Source: Acidobacteria bacterium UBA7540 (lineage in GTDB: Bacteria; Acidobacteriota; Terriglobia; UBA7540). Taken from it: 61,183 nucleotides of DNA. Positions 50,016-58,052 of the stretch are shown in pieces (positions within the stretch are counted from its first letter, which is position 1; every line of letters begins with the position of its first letter). Below the pieces are notes generated by a model that did not search any database, was not told the DNA's origin, and saw only the letters and a program-made list of their open reading frames with translations. A program made the position numbers and the translations under genes. The stretch lies in contig DLMI01000104.1 of the NCBI GenBank assembly GCA_002478145.1, positions 1-61,183 on the forward strand, given 5' to 3'.

Positions 50016-50040
50016 TCAATGATTCAATGACTCATTGTGC
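50016..50040. repeat. Octamer tandem array (TCAATGAT type)
   Basis: TCAATGAT, TCAATGAC, TCATTGTG. The same 8-base word as at 3801-3840, some 46 kb away. Confidence 0.6.
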
Positions 50041-50160
50041 AATCTTCTATAAAGCCCTTGTTTTGTGTGCAGGGATAGCCTTTCGTGATAGACTGCGGCT
50101 GTTCAGGTGGACCTCGGGTAGCCTCGCCTTACCCCGGGAAATCTTTGAGGAGGAAAACGC

Positions 50161-50676
50161 ATGAAGAGACTCGGTGCAGGTGGATTGATTCTGGTCGCCA
50201 TGGCCATACTCATGGGCATGCCTGGGAGCGCGTGTGCCCAGGGCGCCTTCGAACAGATCTCTGGCAAGGCCTTTGAATCTGCGATACCCAATGATTTTTA
50301 CCTGGAGGGGAATAGGATCCCCGTGGAAAAGCGCAACGCCGCACTGCTAAAGACCCCGGCGGGTGCGCGATTAGTGTTGGCCTTGATCGACACCGCTGGG
50401 TACAGCTCTCAGATTCAACAGAAGTACATGGGGATGGTCATTACCGAAGGGAAGGTGTCGGTCTGCGATGTTCCGTTGAGTGTGGGGAGCTATGGCTTCG
50501 GCTTGGAAAAGCCCGCCGGCAAGTTCTTTCTTTACAACCAGGCTGGCGAAAAGGTCGGTGATTGTGGCGCCAAGAAAGACAGTGCGGTGAAACAGCCCAA
50601 ACCGCTCAATATCGTCTTGAGTAAAGAAACTGGCGCGCGGCTCTACTTGGGTCGATACTTTGTCGAGCTGAAGTAA
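50161..50676 (+). CDS. Secreted protein of unknown function
   Basis: A 171-residue protein with a clear signal peptide (GLILVAMAILMGMPGSACA) after a strong TTGAGGAGG ribosome binding site. I do not recognise the mature domain. It has VEKRNAALLKTPAGARLVLALIDTAGY near its middle and beta-rich, Gly-containing segments after it. Two cysteines (SVCDV, GDCGA) may form a disulfide. It stands alone; a heptamer array begins about a dozen bases after the stop. Confidence 0.72.
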   Translation: MKRLGAGGLILVAMAILMGMPGSACAQGAFEQISGKAFESAIPNDFYLEGNRIPVEKRNAALLKTPAGARLVLALIDTAGYSSQIQQKYMGMVITEGKVSVCDVPLSVGSYGFGLEKPAGKFFLYNQAGEKVGDCGAKKDSAVKQPKPLNIVLSKETGARLYLGRYFVELK

Positions 50677-50688
50677 CGACCCGGACAC

Positions 50689-50751
50689 AGGTGTTAGGTC
50701 CCAGGTGTCAGGTGTCGGGTGCCGGGTGTCAGGCGCCGAGTGTTAGGCGCC
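50689..50751. repeat. Heptamer array (AGGTGTC type), 9 units
   Basis: AGGTGTT, AGGTCCC, AGGTGTC, AGGTGTC, GGGTGCC, GGGTGTC, AGGCGCC, GAGTGTT, AGGCGCC. It lies between two convergent genes, followed at 50786-50799 by the palindrome CCCGCCGCGGCGGG. Confidence 0.9.
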
Positions 50752-50845
50752 AGGGAGCCACAAGTTTGCAGCAACCAGCCACGGACCCGCCGCGGCGGGA
50801 CGACTTCGCGCAGAATGACATGCCAGTAGCCTCTTCCACCAACCA

Positions 50846-52711
50846 CTAAGACTTCGAGGCGCAAGGGCTCTGGGCCTGCGGGGCGCGGTGGCTGAACATT
50901 TCTTCGATCTGTGCCCGGTATTTTTCTTCCACGACGCGGCGCTTGACTTTGAGGGTGAGCGAAAGCTCTCCTGAGGCGATGGTGAATTCCTGGGGGAGCA
51001 AAATAAAGCGGCGAATCTTCTCATGGCGCGGGAGCCAGCAGGTGGCTTCGTCCACTTGCTGCCGTATAAGCGCTTGAATATCAGGGTGGGCAACGAGTTC
51101 CTGGCGATTCTGGAAAGCGATCCCCTGGCTGCGAGCGTAGGCCATCAAACGGGTGAACTCAGGCACAATCAACGCCCCGACGAATTTCCGCCCGTCCCCC
51201 AGCACCGCAATCTGATAAACGTAGGGATGGCCTTGGAAGAGGTTCTCGAGCTTTTCCGGCGCCACGTATTTGCCCCCGGAAGTCTTGAACAGGTTCTTCT
51301 TGCGCCCCGTAATCTTCAAGTAGCCATCGGAGTCGAAGGCCCCGAGGTCGCCGGTGCGGAACCAGCCATCCACGAAGGCGGCGCGATTCACCTCCTCGAG
51401 ATGGTAGTAGCCGGCTGTGACGTTGGGCCCACGCACCAGGATTTCCCTTCCTACGGCGCCTTCCGGGTCGATCTCTTCCTCACTCAGCTTGACCTCCACG
51501 CGAGGTATGACGGGACCTACGGTGCCGAGCTTGGTGCGCCCCGGGCAGTTAACAGAAACGACCGGCGAAGTCTCCGTAAGCCCGTAACCCTCGTAGACCG
51601 GAAGCCCCAGAGCGAAGAAAAACTCCCCCAAGTCCTTGGAGAGCGGGGCTGCACCCGAAATGAGGATGTAGACCCTGCCGCCCAGTTGTTCGCGGACCCT
51701 AGAACAGATCAGCCGGTCGGCGAGTGCGTGCTTCAACCGCAGGCCCAGCGGCTGAGCTCGCCCTTCGAGGAGGAAAGGAGCGTACTGCTTGCCAACTTTC
51801 ACAGCCCAGTGGAAGAGCCGCCGTTTCGAGGCAGGCGCCTGGCGGACGGCATCCATCACCCTGCCTTGGATCTTTTCGAGCAGGCGCGGAACCACAGCCA
51901 TGACGGTGGGGCGGACCTCTAGGAGATTCTGTGGCAATGCGTCCAGGCTTTCCACATAAGCGATGGAAACGCCCTTCCAGAAGCAGAAGAACTCCACCAT
52001 GCGCTCAAACACATGGGACAGCGGCAGGAATGAGATTAGGACGTCGGATTGACTGAGGGGAAAGACCTCGGCGGTTGATAGGATGTTGGAAACGAGATTG
52101 GCGTGAGTGAGGATTACGCCCTGCGGCTGGCCCATGGTGCCGGAGGTGTACAGGAGGCTGGCCGTATTCCCCGGCCGCGCATCTAACGCCTTGGCTTTGA
52201 ACGCCTCGACGAGGGTGGGGCCGCTCCACCCCAGTTCGCTCTCGATGCTCCCCTCCCAGCAATTCGCCCCTGTCCCCGCAACGTTGGAGCAGTCCATGGC
52301 CAGCACAAACTTCAAAGCCGGCAGCCTGCCCCAGATGTTGAGGACCTTTCGGAGTTGGACGTCCGTGGCCAGGACGATGCCTTTGGCTTCTGAGTCACGG
52401 AGGATGTACTCGAGGTCCGGCTCGAGCAGCGTGGGATAAAGCGGGACCGTGATAGCGCGCATGCCAAGAATGGCGTAATCCGTCAGCGTCCACTCGGGCC
52501 GATTCTCCGAGAGCAACGCGATGCGCTCGCCCGGCCTGGCCCCGAGCCGCTCCAGTGCTGAAGCCAAGGCCGCAGCCTTCCGCAGCGCCTCGCGGGAGGA
52601 TATGCCGCGATACCGGCCATCCGATTTGTATAGGAGACAGTCCGGCTTGTTATACTTCTCAATTGCCTTGAGAAACAGTTCGTTGAGAGTGGTGAAATCG
52701 CTGCAGTCCAT
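50846..52711 (-). CDS. Long-chain fatty acid-CoA ligase (AMP-forming)
   Basis: A 621-residue ANL-superfamily acyl-CoA synthetase of the FadD15/FAA1-like group. The AMP-binding signature is LLYTSGTMGQPQGVILTH, followed by LPLSHVFERMVE, YEGYGLTETSPVVSVN, the WFRTGDLGAFDSDGYLKITGRKKNLFKTSGGK block, and the C-terminal LTLKVKRRVVEEKYR. It activates long-chain fatty acids for degradation or phospholipid synthesis. The start MDCSDFTTL at 52711 follows CAGGGC; the frame is open to 52747. Confidence 0.94.
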   Translation of the reverse strand: MDCSDFTTLNELFLKAIEKYNKPDCLLYKSDGRYRGISSREALRKAAALASALERLGARPGERIALLSENRPEWTLTDYAILGMRAITVPLYPTLLEPDLEYILRDSEAKGIVLATDVQLRKVLNIWGRLPALKFVLAMDCSNVAGTGANCWEGSIESELGWSGPTLVEAFKAKALDARPGNTASLLYTSGTMGQPQGVILTHANLVSNILSTAEVFPLSQSDVLISFLPLSHVFERMVEFFCFWKGVSIAYVESLDALPQNLLEVRPTVMAVVPRLLEKIQGRVMDAVRQAPASKRRLFHWAVKVGKQYAPFLLEGRAQPLGLRLKHALADRLICSRVREQLGGRVYILISGAAPLSKDLGEFFFALGLPVYEGYGLTETSPVVSVNCPGRTKLGTVGPVIPRVEVKLSEEEIDPEGAVGREILVRGPNVTAGYYHLEEVNRAAFVDGWFRTGDLGAFDSDGYLKITGRKKNLFKTSGGKYVAPEKLENLFQGHPYVYQIAVLGDGRKFVGALIVPEFTRLMAYARSQGIAFQNRQELVAHPDIQALIRQQVDEATCWLPRHEKIRRFILLPQEFTIASGELSLTLKVKRRVVEEKYRAQIEEMFSHRAPQAQSPCASKS

Positions 52712-52854
52712 ATGCCCTGACGCGTTGTGCCCGCCCCATGCGAGCACATCTTAGCACATCTTCCACTCCCTGAGTCCAACTAACCCTAATTGGCTGTCAG
52801 GCCGCACTTTCTCTTTCCTCGGCATTGGGCTAAGATTTGCTCAGGGGGATAGGC

Positions 52855-54555
52855 ATGACGGAAAGCCGTGTTTTGAATCGAAGCGATTCCTCGGCCACCA
52901 CATATCAGCCCATTCGCGCGCCTCGGGGGAGCCAGATTTCCTGCAAAGGCTGGCAACAAGAGGCCGCCATGCGGATGTTGATGAATAACCTGGACGAGGA
53001 GGTGGCCGAGCGGCCGCAGGAACTCATCATTTACGGTGGCACGGGCAAAGCTGCGCGGAATTGGAATTGTTATCACGCTATCGTGGAAGCCCTCAAGAAG
53101 CTGGAGAACGACGAAACCCTCCTGGTGCAGTCTGGTAAGCCGGTAGGCGTTTTCCGAACTCACGAATGGGCGCCGCGGGTGCTGATCGCCAACGCCAATT
53201 TAGTGGGGCATTGGGCGACGTGGGAGAAGTTCCGCGAACTCGAGCGCCTGGGCCTCATGATGTATGGCCAGATGACAGCCGGAAGCTGGATCTATATTGG
53301 CACGCAAGGGATTCTGCAGGGGACTTTCGAGACTTTCGCCGCCGCCTCCCGCAAGCACTTTGGGGGTGACCTTGCGGGCAAGTTGGTGGTCACGGGGGGA
53401 ATGGGCGGCATGGGAGGAGCCCAGCCACTGGCTGCCACCATGAATGGCGCCGCCTTTCTGGGCGTCGAAGTGGACGCCGAAAAAATCAAGCGACGCATCC
53501 GCGGCGGCTATTGCGACATCTGCGTGAACGACCTGGACGAGGCGCTCCGCATCCTGAAAAACGCCGTCCGCCAGAAACAGGCCGTGTCCGTGGGCTTGGT
53601 TGGGAACTGCGCGGAAGTGATCCCCGAACTGGCCCGCCGCGGTGTGGTGCCCGACCTGCTTACAGACCAGACCAGCGCGCACGACCCGTTGAACGGCTAC
53701 ATCCCCTCGGGCCTGACGCTCGAAGAAGCCGGCGAGCTCAGGCGGAAGAATTCAGATGACTATCTGAAGCGTTCTTACGAGTCCATAGCGCACCACGTCA
53801 CAGGCATGCTAGAGCTCCAGAAGCTGGGCGCGGCTACATTCGATTACGGCAACAACATCCGCACCATGGCTTTCGAGCATGGGGGCGTGAAGGACGCTTA
53901 CAGCTTCCCGGGATTTGTTCCTGCCTACATCCGGCCTCTCTTCTGCGAGGGACGCGGGCCGTTCCGCTGGGCCGCGCTCTCCGGCGAAGCTTCGGATATT
54001 TACCGGACCGACGACTTGGTGCTGGAACTCTTCCCTGACAATCCCATCCTCGACCGCTGGATCCGGCTGGCGCACAAACACGTAAAGTTTCAGGGGCTGC
54101 CGGCACGAATCTGTTGGCTGGGGTATGGTGAACGGGCGCTGTTCGGGGAGCGGATTAATGATTTGGTGGCGAAGGGCGAGCTGAAGGCCCCCATCGTTAT
54201 CGGTCGCGACCATCTCGATTGCGGGTCCGTGGCGTCGCCTTTCCGTGAAACCGAGAGCATGAAGGATGGCAGCGACGCCATCGCCGACTGGCCGGTGTTA
54301 AACGCGCTCCTGAACACCGCCTCAGGAGCAAGCTGGGTCTCGTTCCATCACGGCGGGGGAGTCGGAATCGGCTACTCCCTCCACGCCGGGCAGGTCACCG
54401 TGGCCGATGGCACTCCGGAAATGGCCAGGCGGCTAAACCGCGTGCTGACCAACGATCCAGGCATCGGCGTAGCCCGCCACGTGGATGCAGGCTACGAAGA
54501 AGCCGTCACCTTCGCGCGAAAGGCGGGAATAAAAACCCCAGTGACAAGCGAATAG
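52855..54555 (+). CDS. hutU: Urocanate hydratase
   Basis: A 566-residue NAD-dependent urocanase, the second step of histidine degradation (urocanate to imidazolonepropionate). Family blocks include [33 protein letters not shown] [33 protein letters not shown] for NAD, and [22 protein letters not shown]. The start at 52855 follows CAGGGGG. The last residues PVTSE come from a GTGACAAG sequence identical to the heptamer word that follows the gene. HutH is not in this window. Confidence 0.97.
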   Translation: MTESRVLNRSDSSATTYQPIRAPRGSQISCKGWQQEAAMRMLMNNLDEEVAERPQELIIYGGTGKAARNWNCYHAIVEALKKLENDETLLVQSGKPVGVFRTHEWAPRVLIANANLVGHWATWEKFRELERLGLMMYGQMTAGSWIYIGTQGILQGTFETFAAASRKHFGGDLAGKLVVTGGMGGMGGAQPLAATMNGAAFLGVEVDAEKIKRRIRGGYCDICVNDLDEALRILKNAVRQKQAVSVGLVGNCAEVIPELARRGVVPDLLTDQTSAHDPLNGYIPSGLTLEEAGELRRKNSDDYLKRSYESIAHHVTGMLELQKLGAATFDYGNNIRTMAFEHGGVKDAYSFPGFVPAYIRPLFCEGRGPFRWAALSGEASDIYRTDDLVLELFPDNPILDRWIRLAHKHVKFQGLPARICWLGYGERALFGERINDLVAKGELKAPIVIGRDHLDCGSVASPFRETESMKDGSDAIADWPVLNALLNTASGASWVSFHHGGGVGIGYSLHAGQVTVADGTPEMARRLNRVLTNDPGIGVARHVDAGYEEAVTFARKAGIKTPVTSE

Positions 54556-54559
54556 TACA

Positions 54560-54648
54560 GTGACAAGTGATCCCGCAAGGCGGGAACGAGTGGCGAGCAG
54601 AAGGACAAAAATCCTTGCCGCCTCGGACTTGTCACTCGTCACTTGTCA
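54560..54648. repeat. Inverted heptamer arrays (GTGACAA / CTTGTCA)
   Basis: GTGACAA and related units begin at 54541 (inside the hutU 3' codons) and continue from 54560. Inverted units CTTGTCA, CTCGTCA, CTTGTCA lie at 54628-54648. A CCCGCAAGGCGGG hairpin lies between. The pair separates the convergent hutU and FmdB-type genes. Confidence 0.8.
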
Positions 54649-54657
54649 CTGCTCTTC

Positions 54658-54822
54658 TCAGCTTTTCTTGGAAGTGACCGCGAAAAAGGTCGCGACTTTC
54701 TGCTCAACCTTTTTGCTCTTGCATTTTGGGCAGGCCACTTTCCCTTTGTCGTATTCGGCCAGCGTCATGATCAAGCTGAATGTCTTCGTGCATCCCTTGC
54801 AGACATATTCGTATTGGGGCAT
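54658..54822 (-). CDS. FmdB-type zinc ribbon protein
   Basis: A 54-residue gene too short for typical cutoffs. The translation starts MPQYEYVCKGCTKTFSLIM and contains VACPKCKSKKVEQKV, a four-cysteine zinc ribbon of the FmdB/CxxC_CxxC_SSSS regulatory family. The start follows GGAGGGTAGGTGCT. Members are usually small putative regulators or metal-binding proteins of unknown function. It lies on the minus strand between hutU and hutI, convergent with hutU and divergent from hutI. Confidence 0.85.
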   Translation of the reverse strand: MPQYEYVCKGCTKTFSLIMTLAEYDKGKVACPKCKSKKVEQKVATFFAVTSKKS

Positions 54823-54880
54823 AGCACCTACCCTCCGATTTCGTTGGTCATGATTCTAGCAGAGAATCAAGAGCCGTCCA

Positions 54881-56161
54881 ATGCCACTTTGCGCAGCGAG
54901 TTCACTCTTCTTCCGCCATGCTGAGCAACTGCTCACCCTCGCGGGCTTGCCTTGTCCCCGGCGTGGAAAAGCCCTTTCGCAACTTGGAATCATCGCCGAT
55001 GGCGCGATACTGACCCAGGGGACCAGCATCCTGCGAGTTGGTCAGACACGCAGTCTGGACGCAGAGGCGCGGCGGTTGAAGGCCGAGGCCGTCGATTGCC
55101 GGGGTTCGGTGGTGATGCCCGGCTTCGTGGATTCGCATACCCACCTGGTATTTGCCGGAAGCCGTGTGGGAGATTACGAAAAGCGATTGCAGGGAAAGAC
55201 CTACGAGGAAATTGCTCGTGCCGGCGGAGGGATAAGGTTGTCGGCACGGAGAGTGCGGCAGGCTTCCGTAAACTCGCTGGTCCGACAGGGCGAAGGCTTT
55301 CTGAGGCAGTTTGCGGCCCACGGCACAACAACCCTGGAAGTGAAGACGGGCTACGGCCTGGAAGTAACGCAGGAGCTGAAACTCCTGGAGGCGATTCGCC
55401 GGCTTCGCCAAACCTCAGACCTTGAACTCGTGCCCACTCTCCTTGCCGCGCATGCCTTGCCTCCTGAATACGCCGGACGCCCGGACGCCTATATCGAGAC
55501 GGTCGTGCGGGAACTTATTCCTAGGGTGGCGCGCAAGAAGCTGGCGGAATTCATCGACTGCTTTTGCGACCGAGGCGCCTTTAGTGTAGAGCAATGCCGG
55601 AGAGTGCTGGCGGCCGGAAAGCGACAAGGCCTGATTCCGCGCCTGCATGCTGAGCAGCTTACTCGAACAGGAGCAAGCTACCTGGCGGTGGAAGCCGAGG
55701 CAGCTTCCGCGGATCACCTCGACAAGCTCTCCGCCGCAGACATCCACGCCCTCGCCCGCTCCCAGGTTGTAGCGACGCTGCTTCCGGGCGCGAACTTCCA
55801 TCTTGGCCTCAAGGCATATCCTCCTGCCCGTAAGCTGATCGACGCAGGCGCCATCGTCGCGCTTGCCACCGACTTCAACCCCGGAACCAGCCCCACTCTC
55901 AATATGCAATTCATCCTTTCGGTGGCCTGCTCTGCCCTGCGCATGACGCCTGCCGAGGCAATTTCTGCGGCTACTATTAACGCGGCCTGTGCGCTGCGCC
56001 GCGCGGACCGCCTCGGCTCGCTTGAACCTGGCAAACAGGCCGACGTGATTGTGATGGACTTGGGTGACTTCCGCGAGATTCCCTACTATTTTGGCGTGAA
56101 TCATTGCCGGATGACTGTAAAAGCGGGCCGCATTGTGTGGGAAGCAGCTGGCGGCCGCTAA
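54881..56161 (+). CDS. hutI: Imidazolonepropionase
   Basis: A 426-residue amidohydrolase opening imidazolone-5-propionate to formiminoglutamate, the third step of histidine degradation. The metal-binding HxH is in VDSHTHLVFAGSR; EVKTGYGLEVTQELKLL, FIDCFCDRGAFS, PRLHAEQL and LATDFNPGTSPTLNMQ are family blocks. The start at 54881 lies only 59 bases from the divergent FmdB-type gene. A heptamer array starts five bases after the stop. Confidence 0.96.
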   Translation: MPLCAASSLFFRHAEQLLTLAGLPCPRRGKALSQLGIIADGAILTQGTSILRVGQTRSLDAEARRLKAEAVDCRGSVVMPGFVDSHTHLVFAGSRVGDYEKRLQGKTYEEIARAGGGIRLSARRVRQASVNSLVRQGEGFLRQFAAHGTTTLEVKTGYGLEVTQELKLLEAIRRLRQTSDLELVPTLLAAHALPPEYAGRPDAYIETVVRELIPRVARKKLAEFIDCFCDRGAFSVEQCRRVLAAGKRQGLIPRLHAEQLTRTGASYLAVEAEAASADHLDKLSAADIHALARSQVVATLLPGANFHLGLKAYPPARKLIDAGAIVALATDFNPGTSPTLNMQFILSVACSALRMTPAEAISAATINAACALRRADRLGSLEPGKQADVIVMDLGDFREIPYYFGVNHCRMTVKAGRIVWEAAGGR

Positions 56162-56165
56162 AGGT

Positions 56166-56207
56166 TTGTCCGTGGTCCGTTGTCAGTTGTCCGTGGTCCG
56201 TTGTCCG
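56166..56207. repeat. Heptamer array (TTGTCCG type), 6 units
   Basis: TTGTCCG, TGGTCCG, TTGTCAG, TTGTCCG, TGGTCCG, TTGTCCG, starting five bases after the hutI stop. A short CCCTCTCTCTGGGGAGAGGG hairpin of the dispersed repeat type follows at 56259-56279. Confidence 0.88.
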
Positions 56208-56258
56208 TGGGTAAGATGTCGTCGGGTAAATAACCGTGCACCGAAGTCGGAGACACAG

Positions 56259-56279
56259 CCCTCTCTCTGGGGAGAGGGG
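56259..56279. repeat. Short copy of the CCCTCTCCC palindrome
   Basis: CCCTCTCTCTGGGGAGAGGG, the hairpin head of the elements at 40382 and 46439, without the rest of the element. Confidence 0.6.
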
Positions 56280-56390
56280 AAAGACCATATGCCCTGCCGT
56301 TCTCCTCGACCACGGACGATGGACTGCTTCCAAATAGACCCAACACCGGCAAGAGCACACACGGCCTCCGGTTCGTGCTAAATTCTCTGC

Positions 56391-57959
56391 ATGCAAACCA
56401 TCATCGAATGTGTTCCGAACTTCAGTGAAGGACGCGATCCCCAAAAGGTCGAGACCATCATCCGGGCGCTGTTGGACGGACGGGACGTTTACCTGCTCGA
56501 TAAGGAAATGGACACGGACCATAACCGCTGCGTCATCACCCTGGTGGGCACGCGCGAGAGCGTAGGGGAAGCGGCTCTGCGGGGCATCGGTAAGGCGGCG
56601 GAATTGATCGACCTGAACCAGCAGCAGGGCGCGCACCCTCGGCTCGGCGCCACAGACGTTGTGCCGTTCATACCGATCTCAGGCGTTACGCTGGAAGAAT
56701 GCGTGCGCATCGCCGAATGGGTGGCCGAAGAAGCCTGGCGCCGGTTCAAAATCCCCACCTATCTGTACGAGGCGGCGGCCCGCAAGCCGGAACGCAAGAA
56801 CCTGGAGAACATCCGGCGTGGCCAATTCGAGGGCGTGCGCGAGGAGGTGCGCACCAACCCTGAGCGGCATCCCGATTTCGGCGAGGCGGCGCTGCATCCG
56901 ACAGCCGGAGCAACCGTGGTGGGCGCGAGGAAATTCCTGATTGCCTATAACATCAACTTGAACACGCCTGGTGTGGCGCTGGCGAAGGCGATTGCCAAGA
57001 AGATCCGCGCTTCGAGCGGCGGCTTTCCCTGTGTGAAGGCAATTGGTGTGGAGCTGAAATCCCGCAACCTGGGGCAGGTCTCAATGAACCTGACGGATTT
57101 TGAGACGACCTCCATCACGACAGCGTTCGATGCCGTGACGCGAGAAGCGGCGGCGCATGGCGTTGACGTCGTAGGCAGCGAGATCGTTGGGTTGGTTCCC
57201 CTCCGGGCGTTGGAGGACGCCGCAGTGCAGCACCTCAAGGTGGAGAACTATCATCCCCAACTTGTTTTTGAAAACCGCCTCGACCAAATCATCCGGGAGC
57301 AGACCCAATCGGCGGCGCAAGAAAAGACTCGGACGTTGCGCGCGATGGCAGAAGCATTCGTAACCGCAGTGGCGGCGCCGACTGCAACACCCGGCGGCGG
57401 AAGCGTCTCAGCACTCGGCGGGGCGCTAGCCGCAGCGCTTGGTGAGATGGTTTGCGGGTTGTCACTCAACCGGAAATCACTCGAGGCGCATCACACGAAA
57501 CTGAAAGAGTTACAGAACCGGCTCTCCTCGCTGCGGCAACGCCTGCTCGAAAACACTGACCGCGACGCACGGAGCTACGAAGCGGTGATGGCGGCCTTCA
57601 AACTTGCCAAATCCACCGAAACCGAAAAAGCCGGGCGCGCACAAGCCATAGAAGAGGCCGGCAAGAATGCTGCCTCGGTGCCACTAGAAACGGCCGAATT
57701 GAGCGCGGAAGTTGCAAAGATCATTTCCAGCCTGCGGGACATCACCATCCGGCTAGCTGCCCCGGACCTTGCGGTCGCGCTCGACCTTGCCGGGACCGCC
57801 AAGCGTGGAGCGATTGAGAACGTCCGCGCCAACTTGCCTTCGATTAGAGACCAGGACTACATGGACCGCGTGGAGCGAAACCTCCAGGCCCTCGACTATA
57901 GAGCAGTGACGAGTGACGAGTCGGGAGTCAGAAGTCAGAAGGTAGGTGGTAGATGGTAG
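56391..57959 (+). CDS. ftcD: Glutamate formimidoyltransferase fused to formimidoyl-THF cyclodeaminase
   Basis: A 522-residue bifunctional enzyme. The N-terminal formimidoyltransferase (IIECVPNFSEGRDPQKVETI, GAHPRLGATDVVPFIP) moves the formimino group of formiminoglutamate to tetrahydrofolate. The C-terminal cyclodeaminase (about residue 320 on; TPGGGSVSALGGALAAALGEM) releases ammonia and makes 5,10-methenyl-THF. This finishes histidine degradation to glutamate and links it to folate, like glyA. The last 20 or so residues (AVTSDESGVRSQKVGGRW) and the stop are encoded by heptamer arrays, not by conserved enzyme sequence. Confidence 0.95.
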   Translation: MQTIIECVPNFSEGRDPQKVETIIRALLDGRDVYLLDKEMDTDHNRCVITLVGTRESVGEAALRGIGKAAELIDLNQQQGAHPRLGATDVVPFIPISGVTLEECVRIAEWVAEEAWRRFKIPTYLYEAAARKPERKNLENIRRGQFEGVREEVRTNPERHPDFGEAALHPTAGATVVGARKFLIAYNINLNTPGVALAKAIAKKIRASSGGFPCVKAIGVELKSRNLGQVSMNLTDFETTSITTAFDAVTREAAAHGVDVVGSEIVGLVPLRALEDAAVQHLKVENYHPQLVFENRLDQIIREQTQSAAQEKTRTLRAMAEAFVTAVAAPTATPGGGSVSALGGALAAALGEMVCGLSLNRKSLEAHHTKLKELQNRLSSLRQRLLENTDRDARSYEAVMAAFKLAKSTETEKAGRAQAIEEAGKNAASVPLETAELSAEVAKIISSLRDITIRLAAPDLAVALDLAGTAKRGAIENVRANLPSIRDQDYMDRVERNLQALDYRAVTSDESGVRSQKVGGRW

Positions 57960-57999
57960 AGGGGAAAAACCTCCCCCGCACATACCACCTACCACATAC
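57906..57999. repeat. Heptamer arrays covering the ftcD stop (GTGACGA, GTCAGAA, GGTAGGT types)
   Basis: GTGACGA, GTGACGA, GTCGGGA, GTCAGAA, GTCAGAA, GGTAGGT, GGTAGAT, GGTAGAG (57906-57961), then inverted CATACCAC/CTACCAC-type units (57982-57999). The ftcD stop (57957-57959) is inside the last left-arm unit. Confidence 0.85.
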
Positions 58000-58052
58000 G
58001 GGTAGGGGCCAACGAAGAATTCGGAACATAACTCAACTATACTTAGCGACCG

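Larger units (their letters stand above)
49778..50160. other. Non-coding interval with palindrome and octamer array
   Basis: Contains the TGTAGCGGCG palindromic element (49824-49893) and the octamer array at 50016-50040. No gene is seen. Confidence 0.6.
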
